A stretch of DNA of 64,000 bases from Odiellus spinosus. Taxonomy: Eukaryota; Arthropoda; Arachnida; Opiliones; Phalangiidae. Of the stretch, positions 31,992 through 41,744 are shown one piece after another (within the stretch, counting starts at the first letter, position 1; the number at the start of each line of letters is the position of its first letter). The stretch is from contig OY987226.1 in NCBI GenBank assembly GCA_963920705.1, positions 22,391,300 to 22,455,299 of the forward strand. Reading direction: 5' to 3'. A program made the position numbers and the translations under genes. Under the pieces are notes generated by a model, which was not told the origin of the DNA, made no database searches, and saw only the letters and a list, made by a program, of their open reading frames with translations.

Positions 31992-34899
31992 TCTCGGAAT
32001 AATAGTTCCTGTAACTGAACCCACAGATTGGGTTCATCCCATCGTAGTGGTTCCGAAACTGCCAAAATTGAATCCTGGAGAATCTGCGCAGTTTCCAAAT
32101 GAGAAAGGAGGACCAGAAATCAGAGTCTGTCTCGATCCACGAAACTTAAATACCTCTATCAAACGACAACACTACAGATTACCAACATCCCAAGAAATCT
32201 TCAGCAATTTACAAGGATGCAAGGTATTCTCAGTATTGGATGCTACCGCTGCTTTCTGGCAGATAAAACTTACAGAGGCAAGCTCAGTGTTGTGCACGTT
32301 TGCTACACCACAGGGACGTTTTCGATTTCTTCGATTGCCGTTCGGAATTTCAAGTGCATCGGAAATCTGCCAGCAGGCGATGCAACAAATATTTGGGGAT
32401 ATTCCGGGTGTATACATATCAACGGATGATTTTCTCTTAGCTGGCAGTTCAAAGCTACACCATAATGAAATACTAAAAGCAGTCTTGAAGAGAGCTCGTG
32501 AAAATGGAGTAACGTTTAGCCGTAAGAAGCTTCAATTAGCAGTACCAGTCATATCTTATCTGGGCCATATTATCTCACAATATGGGGTGCAAGTGGACCC
32601 CAGGAGAATTTTAGCAATTCAAGCTATTCAACCACCAGGAAATAAGAAAGAGCTACAACGTTTTCTTGGAATAATAAATTATCTCAGTAAATTCATCGAT
32701 CGTCATTCAGAGAAATCCGCGGCATTACGACATTTGTTAAAGGCATCATCAGAATACGTGTGGGACAGTAATTCTCAAAGAGATTTTGATCGCCTTAAAG
32801 AAGACATTACAAGGGCACCGGTTCTCGCTTTTTATGATCCCAACAAAGAAAATGTAATTTCAGTTGATGCCAGCCAGTTTGGGATAGGAGCGGTGCTCCT
32901 TCAAGATGGGCAACCAATTGAATATGCGTCGACCACTTTAACAGAAACTCAACAGCGTTATGCACAGATAGAGAAAGAGATGTTGGCAATTGTCTATGCG
33001 GTGGAACATTTCAATTATTATATTGTTGGTAATAAAGTACTGGTAGAAACGGATCATAATCCTCTACTAGCAATAGTGAAAAAACCAATTAATGCATTAT
33101 CCCCTCGATTACAACGGATGGTTCTTCGATTATCACGGTATAATTTAACTTTGAAATATGTACCTGGTTCTCAAATGTACATCGCTGACGCTCTATCCCG
33201 AGCACCAATTACATCCAAAAACATAAACACAGATTATCTGGAAGGACCAACAGCTGCACTTCATTCCATGACAGTGATGTCACAGGCGAAAACTCACGAA
33301 TTTCGGCAAGCAATCCGGGAGGACATGCGGAAACTCCAAATTTATAGTCGCGTTGGATGGCCAAAAAATGCGTTGACATCCACTCTCAAGTCGTATTGGC
33401 CCATAAAAAATGAAATTCACGAAGATCAAGGTTTATTATACAGAGGGGAACGCTTGATCATCCCACGGGCAATGCGCTCAAACATAATAGAACAACTACA
33501 TCGGGCTCATCAAGGAATTAATTCCTGCTTACGCAAGGCTAGGCTGCATGTCTATTGGCCCGGTATGACGGAAGAAATAACTAATACTATTCAAAGATGT
33601 GGGATTTGTCAAGCCAGGAGTAGAGCAAATACACATACTGTTACAAAGCCTCACAAAGTACCTATACTCCCCTGGGAAACTGTGGGCATGGACCTTTTTC
33701 ACAATGAAGGACGAACCGCTCTTTTATGTGTGGACTACTACTCTAAATTTGTGGAAGTCGACGAACTGAAATCAACAGACGCCAAAAGCGTGATAAAAGC
33801 CTTAAAACCGCATTTTGCCAGGTATGGCACACCCCAAAATATAGTTACCGATAATGGACCTCCATTTAGTTCAACAGAGTTTGCTCATTTTTTATCACAA
33901 TGGGGCGTTGAGCATAGAACGTCGAGTCCACGATTCCCGCAAGCTAATGGAATGGCTGAGAGACATATTCAGACTATTAAAAATCTCCTTGCAAAGGCAG
34001 CCGAAACTGGGGTGGATCCCCACTACATTCTGTTGGAATATAGAGCCACACCACTACAAGGGCTTCCTGCCCCTTCCGAAATGTTGATGGGACGACTTAT
34101 TCGTACGCCCGGAACGACAACAATGGCAGCTCTAAAACCACACTTCCCGACGAACCAAACGTGGCATGCCTTAGAACAACGAAGAAATCGTATGATAAAA
34201 AAGGCAACAGATGTAAATTATAAAGGCGCTTCGTTTCAGGTTGGAGATATAGTTCGGTATTATGTTGCCCCACGTAATTGGCAATTAGCCAGAATTAGCA
34301 GTCTGGCCAGAGAACCGGACTCTTTTATTATAACATCAACACAAGGGGCACAATACAGAAGAAACAGAATTCATTTCAAGTTGGTCAAGAGGAACAATAA
34401 CCAGACCGAAAAATGGGAACGAAATGCTCAACCAAAGAGTACGATAATTGGAGAAACACAAAAGAATACAAATCAAATCGAATGGCGTGTGTGTGATAAA
34501 CGAAAAAATAAACGACCAAATGTTACACCAGAGCCGATTCAAAGGGATGCCGTAAAAATTCAGTCACAAGAAAATAGATCACAAAATCAACATCAGGAAA
34601 ATTTAGTATATATTCACCCCGAAGAAAATCCACCTCCAGAACCCCAATTACAAAATGAGAAAAATTTAGTATATATTCAACTTGAAGAAAATCCACCTCT
34701 AGAACCCGTATTACAAAATAAACCTCAAGAATGCCCGTTACAAAAGGAACATCCAGAACACCCGTTACAAAATCAAATTAGAGAAAATCTGGTACAAATG
34801 CAAGCACAAGAAAACCCCGTTCAAAATCAACCACAAGAAGCCATAAAAACTTCAAGGTGTGGGCGTGTGATAAAGCTACCGAAGAAGTATCAATCTTGA
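31750..34899 (+). CDS. Pol frame of the LTR element (RT, RNase H, integrase)
   Basis: A 1049-codon frame. Reverse transcriptase motifs include IRVCLDPRNLN, FSVLDATAAFWQIKL and the catalytic box YISTDDFLLAG; RNase H follows (SVDASQFGIGAVLLQ, ETDHNPLLA, YIADALSRAP). Integrase has the HHCC zinc motif (HRAHQGINSC to RCGICQAR) and the DDE core (VGMDLFH, VTDNGPPFSS and the Glu of NGMAERH). The C-terminal about 150 residues are proline/glutamine/glutamate-rich with short repeats (EENPPPEPQLQN type). The overall order is that of Ty3/Gypsy. Confidence 0.92.
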   Translation: MPNKRTLRLCLQLTYINTLGVEESPEKIIEEFQDVFGPMGSLPGLHSIVLREDAKPVVVPPRSVPHAFREPLKKELQRMIDLGIIVPVTEPTDWVHPIVVVPKLPKLNPGESAQFPNEKGGPEIRVCLDPRNLNTSIKRQHYRLPTSQEIFSNLQGCKVFSVLDATAAFWQIKLTEASSVLCTFATPQGRFRFLRLPFGISSASEICQQAMQQIFGDIPGVYISTDDFLLAGSSKLHHNEILKAVLKRARENGVTFSRKKLQLAVPVISYLGHIISQYGVQVDPRRILAIQAIQPPGNKKELQRFLGIINYLSKFIDRHSEKSAALRHLLKASSEYVWDSNSQRDFDRLKEDITRAPVLAFYDPNKENVISVDASQFGIGAVLLQDGQPIEYASTTLTETQQRYAQIEKEMLAIVYAVEHFNYYIVGNKVLVETDHNPLLAIVKKPINALSPRLQRMVLRLSRYNLTLKYVPGSQMYIADALSRAPITSKNINTDYLEGPTAALHSMTVMSQAKTHEFRQAIREDMRKLQIYSRVGWPKNALTSTLKSYWPIKNEIHEDQGLLYRGERLIIPRAMRSNIIEQLHRAHQGINSCLRKARLHVYWPGMTEEITNTIQRCGICQARSRANTHTVTKPHKVPILPWETVGMDLFHNEGRTALLCVDYYSKFVEVDELKSTDAKSVIKALKPHFARYGTPQNIVTDNGPPFSSTEFAHFLSQWGVEHRTSSPRFPQANGMAERHIQTIKNLLAKAAETGVDPHYILLEYRATPLQGLPAPSEMLMGRLIRTPGTTTMAALKPHFPTNQTWHALEQRRNRMIKKATDVNYKGASFQVGDIVRYYVAPRNWQLARISSLAREPDSFIITSTQGAQYRRNRIHFKLVKRNNNQTEKWERNAQPKSTIIGETQKNTNQIEWRVCDKRKNKRPNVTPEPIQRDAVKIQSQENRSQNQHQENLVYIHPEENPPPEPQLQNEKNLVYIQLEENPPLEPVLQNKPQECPLQKEHPEHPLQNQIRENLVQMQAQENPVQNQPQEAIKTSRCGRVIKLPKKYQS

Positions 34900-34964
34900 A
34901 CTAATGTACTGATTTCGACTTGTAATTGATTGTTTCGTTTATGCATTTTTATTGTTTTCTAGTT

Positions 34965-34991
34965 AAAAAAAAAAAAAAAAAAAAAAGAGCA
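34965..34991 (+). other. Polypurine tract
   Basis: A run of about 22 A followed by GAGCA, ending at the 3' LTR, in the expected place for plus-strand priming. Confidence 0.75.
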
Positions 34992-35172
34992 TGTTACATA
35001 ATCATATGACGTCACTCCTGCAACGTCATAATAGGTGGCGTTGGGAGTAGACCCGACTTGACCTGTAGTCTAGGTATGTAAAACGTAGAGTCAGTTTTGG
35101 CGGAGGCATAACAAGAATAAAGATGCTCTTATAAATAACCAGTCTCATTATTAACAAACACCAAACCTAACA
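34992..35172 (+). repeat. 3' LTR
   Basis: 181 bp, identical by eye to 30053-30233, followed by the GGCCA target duplication. Confidence 0.93.
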
Positions 35173-35819
35173 GGCCAGACATCCGTTAATGTACAATGTT
35201 ACATGAATAGTTTGTGCTTTTTATACAAGTGTGTTTTGTTTAATATGAAATAAAAATTAAAGATACTACTCCAGTATCTACTAATTGGTATATTTCTCTA
35301 TTTATTTTTCGGATTTATTATACACCAAAGACTATTCAAGTAAGCTATATAGTCTTTGCACAAACCCTGTAAAGCTAGCAAACAGTATAGCATGAATGCT
35401 TGACAAGTGGAACACTTTTACAGGCGTTGGGGACCATTTCGAGGCGATGTAGACCAAAAATAGAGGAATTTCATTTTGCCGCCAGCACTATACCCATGGC
35501 AGTTACAAAATAATTATTTTCCAATATTTTCCTAACATAATTATGAATATAAAATAATAACCGTTCACTATTTTCGTCTGGGGGAAGGCTTTCATATCCG
35601 ACACGAAAGTCATAGATTCTTCCTATTCTTTACATTATGGAAGAAACCTTCCATTCGTTGTTATTCCCAAAATTTACAGTTGTGAGCTCGAATTTTACGT
35701 TTAAATTATCCCCCAACTACCCTATTTTAATCATAAAATACGTATTTTTCATAAAAGAGACCAAAATTTTTAACATTACGTGTACCCAGACTCTTATGGG
35801 GAGTTGCTGTTGTTCTTTC

Positions 35820-36699
35820 CAGCCAATAGTTGATATTATATTATCATGTTCGAATGTTGCTAACTACGTCACGAAAACACGTGGTGTTAAACTGTTACTG
35901 TGATACAGGGCAGTCATTTCCGTTTTCATAAAACGCTAGGGGTCAGAGGGCTCAGAAGTCAATCGGGAGAGACCCGACCTTTAGAGCTGACACGGATATA
36001 GAAAAAATAAGTTTCAGAAATGCTCGGTGCTCACGAGCGCTATGAGCTGATGACGTCGACGGCAACATTCCCAAACTAAGCTCCTCCTCTTTTATGACAG
36101 CAACTATTGCCTCGAACCTCAGGCTCTTAATTCGGACCTGATAATAAAGCGCACATCATACTATTTACTCCATGAATGAACTGCGATAAAATACCGTCCT
36201 TATTGGTTGGGTCCTCTTGTCGCTCGAGAGAAGTGGCCATCTTTGGGTTTATGGCCCAAGTGCATATTTTTAATTTATATATATAGTAATAAAATCAATT
36301 ATTCCTCTAAGGTGGAAAAGCGCAAGGTTGGTTATCAACATTATTTTTGCGGTTGGGCGCGACTAGCCCCTAATTTGGGGGGGGGGGGGGGGATGACTCC
36401 AACTTGCGCGCATGGCTTAAAAAAATTCACTAGGCGTTGGCATATATATTATAGTTCCTGTAAAAGTTCGACAAACAGGAAATACGGCTTTCCAAAAATT
36501 TCGAAATGGAGCAAATTTCAAAAACTTTTTTGTTCACGTATATTAAATTTAGCGCGTTTTAGGAATCCGCATTTACACTTTTCACAGGAAGTACAATATA
36601 ATGTCGTTTTTTTCAACCAATGCGAACGTCGATTGACGTCATTGCCGCTTAGCTCTTCCAATAGTAAAACAAAAAAAAACATTTTTAGTAGCCTTTGAA
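35820..36699. other. No gene recognised
   Basis: The flank between the palindrome and the second histone-like gene. It holds a G-run of about 15 at 36378-36392 and a 163-codon plus frame (36207-36698) that reads through this run and shows no domain. No clear repeat. Confidence 0.4.
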
Positions 36700-37090
36700 G
36701 GCGTATAAGTCTATCTTATTCGTTAACTCGATTAAATATCTGTTCAAGAGAAGTTAGCATAAAGAGGAATTCTGAGGGGAACTGATACACAATGTTAAAC
36801 CTCATAGAGAAGAATGCTGTCGGCAAAAACTCCACTTGAACATGAACTGGTATTTTTCTTGATTTTAGGTGATCCCTTTGTTTTTTAACTTTGTAATAGA
36901 GACAAATTTTACGAGGAGGTAGAAAGGGGGGTAAGTAGGTGCATCAAAAAGCCCTCAATAAATAAACGGGATGTGTTCATTGAGAATTGAATCATTCAGT
37001 TTGTGTTCCTTAAACCTCTCGTTCCTGATTTTTAATATTTTAATATTAATTTATAAATTTCAAAGAAGTTACTTAATTTTAATTCATAAA
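36700..37090 (+). promoter_or_regulatory. Duplicated 5' flank of the second histone-like gene
   Basis: Aligns with 22817-23161, so it was copied together with the gene. The conserved blocks are the best place to look for the promoter. Confidence 0.45.
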
Positions 37091-38713
37091 ATGGATTTGG
37101 AAAAGAAGAATGTTGGCGAAAACTCTCTGTTGGAGTTATCAAGCGAAGAAGGGGAAGAAACTTTCGATGACGGCGCTAGTAGTACCAACCAGATAAAATC
37201 AAAGCACGCTGAAGCCATACCGCGTGGGGATTCGGATCATGCCTCCGATGACGACGTGGAACTCGGCATGGAAAACGACAGCGCGGACGACGATGCCAGT
37301 GAGTCGGAAGACATCAGTGATCGAGAAACCAAACCTGCCAAAACGCTTCCACCGAAGAAAGCTCCCGGGCCAGCTTCCAAAACTGGCAAAAGACAAGCAA
37401 TACCAAAACCGCTGAGAAAGACTACCACTCATGGAACGAAACTGGACCAAGACATGGAGGATCACCAGACCAGGGAAGATTTGCCTAGTACCAAAAATGC
37501 CCCTGGATCTGCTTCCGAAACTAAGAGTCGAGTTGCGACAACAAAACCAAGAAAAACTGTGTCAACTAAAGGCGGGAAACTAAAAAAGGTAGTTTCAAAA
37601 GGAATGGAAAGTCACTCTGATGATGAAGATTCCAAACCAAGCCAAGTACCCGAGACGAAAACATCAGCTAAAGGAAGGAAACCTCGACTTCCGAAAGGCA
37701 AACCAAAGTTGGATTCTAACTCAGAATCTGAGCTTTCCCAGAAATCCTTTGCTGCTGATGAGGAAGATACAGAAGATTCCCAAGTACAGGAGACGAAAAC
37801 ATCACTTAAAGGAGGGAAACCTGGAGTTCAGAAGGGAAAACAAAAAGTGGATTCTAACTCAAAGAAATCTGCAGCTGCTATCAATAAACCCAAGGTCGTT
37901 CCTACCAAAAGGAAGGGTGCACTACCCAATAAACCTGTTCGTTCCGAGTCTAAGGACGAACCAGAAACCGTTTCCAAAATGAAACCTAAACCAGCGATTA
38001 AATCATTGAAGGATAAACCCACGACCACCACCAGCAAGATTGAAAATCCTAAACCGAAAGAAGTTGTACCATCAGGAAGCAAACTCAGAGGCCGCCTGGC
38101 AAAGAATAAACCGTCAAAAACAGAGAGTTCTGTCGACGAAGCAAAAGGACACGAGTCTCCAATTAAAAAAGATGCAACCAAATCTGGCTCTCGACGCGAT
38201 GTTAAAACGGTACCCACCAAGTCGGAATCGGGCGAGGAACAGGTAGAAGAACAGGCGAAAGAAAAGCGTAGCAAAAAAGGCTCCTCTATCAAGTCCAAGA
38301 GTAGAACCGCTCTAATTAAGAAAAGACTGAGTTCAACCCGTCTTAGCGTAACCATGGCAGTGGAAAAGAAAAAACGCCCCACAACAAAGGATATGGTTCT
38401 AGCCGCGGTTACAGCGCTACAAACCGGACGTAATCCCGTATCCTTGTCAGCCCTTAAGAAATTCATTTATGATACCTACCAAGTTTCGCCTTCGAACTTC
38501 ATCAAAAAAGCAGTTTTAAAAGCCGTCGAAAATGGAGAACTTGTACAAAAGACGGGAACGGGTGCCAGTGGGTCTTTTAAACTGGGGAAGATGGTGAAAA
38601 AGGATACTGTGTCTTCTAAGAAGCGTAAAGAAGAAGGTCTAGCTAAACCTAACAAGACCGCGTCTGCTACAGATTCTACGAAGACTAAAAAACCTCTCAA
38701 GAAAGCGAAATAA
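37091..38713 (+). CDS. Linker histone H1-like protein, paralogue 2
   Basis: A 540-residue single-exon protein. The open frame extends 40 codons further up, but the start at 37091 (MDLEKKNVGEN) matches the paralogue's MDLQRKTVFED and is preferred. The N-terminal 425 residues are acidic then lysine/serine/proline-rich. The module around ETKTSAKGRKPRLPKGK and DSNSE occurs twice (about residues 190-225 and 230-270) but only once in the paralogue. The H15 globular domain is at about 428-497 (KDMVLAAVTALQTGRNPVSL, ALKKFIYDTYQVS, IKKAVLKAVENGELVQ, GTGASGSFKLGK), and the basic tail is only about 43 residues. Homology with the 23-kb gene extends from the 5' flank to past the poly(A) signal, so this is a local segmental duplication now separated by the transposon palindrome. 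Confidence 0.85.
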   Translation: MDLEKKNVGENSLLELSSEEGEETFDDGASSTNQIKSKHAEAIPRGDSDHASDDDVELGMENDSADDDASESEDISDRETKPAKTLPPKKAPGPASKTGKRQAIPKPLRKTTTHGTKLDQDMEDHQTREDLPSTKNAPGSASETKSRVATTKPRKTVSTKGGKLKKVVSKGMESHSDDEDSKPSQVPETKTSAKGRKPRLPKGKPKLDSNSESELSQKSFAADEEDTEDSQVQETKTSLKGGKPGVQKGKQKVDSNSKKSAAAINKPKVVPTKRKGALPNKPVRSESKDEPETVSKMKPKPAIKSLKDKPTTTTSKIENPKPKEVVPSGSKLRGRLAKNKPSKTESSVDEAKGHESPIKKDATKSGSRRDVKTVPTKSESGEEQVEEQAKEKRSKKGSSIKSKSRTALIKKRLSSTRLSVTMAVEKKKRPTTKDMVLAAVTALQTGRNPVSLSALKKFIYDTYQVSPSNFIKKAVLKAVENGELVQKTGTGASGSFKLGKMVKKDTVSSKKRKEEGLAKPNKTASATDSTKTKKPLKKAK

Positions 38714-38808
38714 TTTTTGTTTGGCTCATTTTTTATTTAATAACTTGTATATATAAACTCATGAAGTTATTTTTTCTAAATTTTATGAATTTTCAAAGAA
38801 ATAAAAGT

Positions 38809-38814
38809 TTTGGT
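38809..38814 (+). terminator. Poly(A) signal AATAAA of the second histone-like gene
   Basis: In the block TTTTCAAAGAAATAAAAGTT, conserved with 24779-24784. Confidence 0.7.
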
Positions 38815-39436
38815 TACCATTTTTCAATGCTATTTGATTCTTAATTTTGATATAAACATGCATTAAGGGAGCGGTGAGAAAATAACTGGCCGGTATTACT
38901 CTGATGCTTCGAAGTTTCAACCTTTAAAATACTGGCTTTAAGCTCAATTATGTAAAATTTCAGCCATAAAACGCGAAAATCTCGTAACATAAACCAATCA
39001 GAGTCACTTCAACTATACCACCTCAAACGTTAATTAAATGAGATATAAACTACCGCCAACTTCCACAACTTGGTAAAATCACAGGTAAATCATGCGTCAA
39101 GTTTACAACAAGGCATTCTCCACGAACAAGCCCTATTCTCTTGATCAATGATTTCACCCATTGTATTCCGAAATTTGTACAGGGTAGGGGCAAGCGGAAT
39201 AGTTTTTTGTAGAGTAAACCATACTTGAATTCTTACCAACAAGGAAAAACAGCTTTTAGCTTGGCGCCAGTCTTCAGACAGCTCTGGTTCGTTAGATATA
39301 ACTCCCATAGGATTTTGCAGACACCATAGGAGACACTTAATATTTAGACAACGAGCAAAGGCTAAGACACTCTTCCAAAGTTCCAATGCCCTCCTTTTAC
39401 TCACAAATGACAAAAAAACGAATACATAGGTATCAC

Positions 39437-40233
39437 CATGAGTGAATCATATACGCTTCCTATAAGTTACCAAGGTAATACAATTTGATGAATTATCCTT
39501 TTCTGCGTTTCCCCCCTCCGTCAGGTATAAGCGAACCATAGCGAACGAGTGGTGAAACTACTATCGCTGCTGACGTATAAAGCTAAGGAAGTTGCTACGA
39601 GCCAATAAAACGAATTTTTAAGCACATAGCAACGGTGCATTTATAATAACTGACTAAATCTCTCGCCATAGATGATAACCTAAAATCTATTTTAAGTAAG
39701 TTTGACCTTAATATCTTCAGATTTGTTAAAATCGACGTTGAATACTAAATAAGGTTCGCGGAAATATCTCTCCACAGTGATCGAAATTATCGCCCGCTCG
39801 TAGTTTTAGATCGTGATTCGTGAACGAGGGTCGCGAGACGCGCGATACTGGATAGGCGAAGGGGGGAGTCCCGCGTAACGCGGGATGCCCTGTAACGGCG
39901 AAGATTATTTTAAACACATTTTCTACGTAAAATAGAAACCAAAGCCACGACTTAAAATAAACGATTTAATTAATAGGTGGGCGCCTACAACTTGTTGTGA
40001 AATAAATATTATTAAAAACTGGGATCTGGCAAATCCGCGCCTCTTCTAACCCTAAATCTTTAAGCGGACGATCAAAAAATTATCTTTCGCCACAAGACGG
40101 CGACTCTTTAGTCATACTTTACACCCTCCCCCTCCACCCCTCCCTCGGCGTGTCAGACTTGGAAGAAAATGTTGGATACATTAGTTCAATTAGGCGTTAG
40201 TAACTTATAGGGAGCGTATATGATTCACTCATG
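39437..40233. mobile_element. Non-autonomous element with CATGAGTGAATCAT ends
   Basis: A 797-bp element whose inverted ends run from CATGAGTGAATCATATACGC for about 36 bp. It is flanked by a perfect 7-bp duplication GTATCAC (39430-39436 and 40234-40240). CA...TG ends with a 7-bp duplication would fit the P superfamily, but there is no transposase here to confirm it. The interior holds no gene. Confidence 0.85.
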
Positions 40234-40861
40234 GTATCACGATGGGGTGGAATACTCTTTCACTATATAAAAAATTAACATTGTACGCTCGCTAGTAACC
40301 CTCCTGCAAAGAAAAGATCCCTACATATCTTACTAAACAATTTATAGAAATAACGCAAACGTACGCGCTGCAAATTATGATGAGTTTAGCTAAAGTTCCC
40401 GATGGAACCCCACATTTCCACTCCAGAATACAACATACTTCCTTCAAGGTGAAAAAACCAGAAATATTGTGTTATAACTCTATATTTTTTAGACTCTCGT
40501 AGTTTTGTTTCCCTACACTTTAAAATAAAAAATAACCTGCGTAAAATATTTGGTTCTTCTCCCTTTAAAAAAAGAGTAAATAATGATTTTTATAGAGAAT
40601 AACTCAACGCATTTTTTTCTCGTACTACACTTGACTCTCATATTGTATAAAAACATCAATTAAGCCCGTTTCGGCAGTATTGGTTACCTGGTTGAAGACT
40701 TTGCAAGTTTTAACTATTTTTATTTAATTTTAAAGTTGTGGTCACCGTAATAAATAGAAATGGTAAGGAATTAAATTCCGTATGATTTTATACGATTTAA
40801 TTACAGAAATTTGTAAATTTAGGATAATAATTGCGAAAGTCCATCATCCTTGCAATTGGCT

Positions 40862-41744
40862 ATGAAGAAATCTGGCATATTTCGGAAGGTGCTGAGTCTC
40901 CCATCTTACGAAGAAGTTGGTCAAAATTCACCCTCCTTCGCGACTCCTGGTAGTCCCAAAGTATCGAGTATGTTATTTGATATCTGTATCGTCAATGTTG
41001 TTATTTATTATACTAGCAAACTAGAACTTTGAGGGCATTTCCAGAATTTAAAAAAGTTACGGACGAACGGACATCGCATGATTAATTAATTGTTTTGATT
41101 TTTTTTTTTTTTTTTTTTTTATATTTAATGAAGAACGGTTGTCGCGAGATTCAATGGATTTCTTAAAAAACCCAATGATGTTCTACAGTGAGGAGAATCT
41201 AGAAGCTTCCGACTCTACCAAAAGGCGCAGGTCTAGCTGCGCTCTCGACCGACGTCTTACCATTTGTATTCTTGTGCTGGTTTGCCTGCTAATAATTGGA
41301 ATTGTCGTTGCGATAGTCAGCACGGAAATATTCCATCCCCGTGGTTATTTTCCCTCCGCAAATGTTGGTAGCTCTCTTACGCCGCAGCAAATAAGTGTGT
41401 CAAGATCGTCAGAACAACAAGAAATAAGTGTAAGTTGCTACTTGTCTGTATCATTTTTAGGGCAGGTATTCTTTTTTTGATCGCGTCAAAATGGATTCTT
41501 AGCTCCACCAATAACGCTATTAACTCTGTTACAAGCGATTATAGAAACTTCGGTGTAAACATTTCAGGTAGAAGACTCTGTTTCAACGACTTTACTTCCA
41601 TCAACTAATCCGAATACAGTTGAAAGGGTTGCAGCTTTTCCACCCACAATTGCAACCAATCCATTGTTTTCCAACGGAGGACCACAATCCAATCTACAAA
41701 ATGCCTTGAGTTTTCAGGGTCCATTACAACTCTTTGGACGCTAA
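40862..41744 (+). CDS. Single-pass membrane protein, three exons, function unknown
   Basis: Exons 40862-40967, 41134-41429 and 41568-41744 give 192 residues with matching phases (1, 0) and GT-AG introns (GTATGT and GTAAGT donors; the second intron ends TTTCAG, and the first acceptor follows a T-run with a weak AATGAAG). Exon 1 encodes MKKSGIFRKVLSLPSYEEVG. Exon 2 holds a basic stretch (STKRRRSSCALDRR) directly before a 22-residue hydrophobic helix (LTICILVLVCLLIIGIVVAIV), so a type II topology, N-terminus in the cytoplasm, is likely. Exon 3 is Ser/Thr/Asn/Pro-rich and ends in GPLQLFGR. I do not recognise the family. Further 5' or 3' exons cannot be excluded. Confidence 0.65.

Larger units (their letters stand above)
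30053..35172 (+). mobile_element. Ty3/Gypsy LTR retrotransposon, looks whole and young
   Basis: A 5120-bp element with two 181-bp LTRs that are identical by eye (30053-30233 and 34992-35172), TG...CA LTR ends, a 5-bp target duplication GGCCA (30048-30052 and 35173-35177), a primer-binding site right after the 5' LTR, gag-pro and pol frames, and an A-rich polypurine tract before the 3' LTR. There is no envelope frame. Pol order RT, RNase H, integrase places it in Ty3/Gypsy. Identical LTRs mean a very recent insertion; it postdates the palindrome it sits in. It looks whole. Confidence 0.93.
25173..35819. mobile_element. Giant palindrome: two head-to-head SWIM-DDE transposons
   Basis: The left arm (25173-28157) and right arm (28159-30052 plus 35178-35819) are reverse complements with few differences. 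Outer ends share GAAAGAACAACAGCAACTCC. The arms meet at a perfect 28-bp hairpin with a 1-bp loop (28130-28186). The right arm lacks about 430 bp next to the centre that the left arm has, so it is not a full mirror image. An LTR element (30053-35172) sits in the right arm and is absent from the left, so it came later. I found no clear target duplication at the outer ends. The palindrome lies between two paralogous histone-like genes. Confidence 0.8.

Noticed and set aside
36207-36698. 163-codon ORF
   Set aside because: It runs through a G homopolymer, has no domain, and mixes low-complexity stretches.
39090-39413. 107-codon minus-strand ORF
   Set aside because: No recognisable motif or codon bias, and no promoter or splice context.
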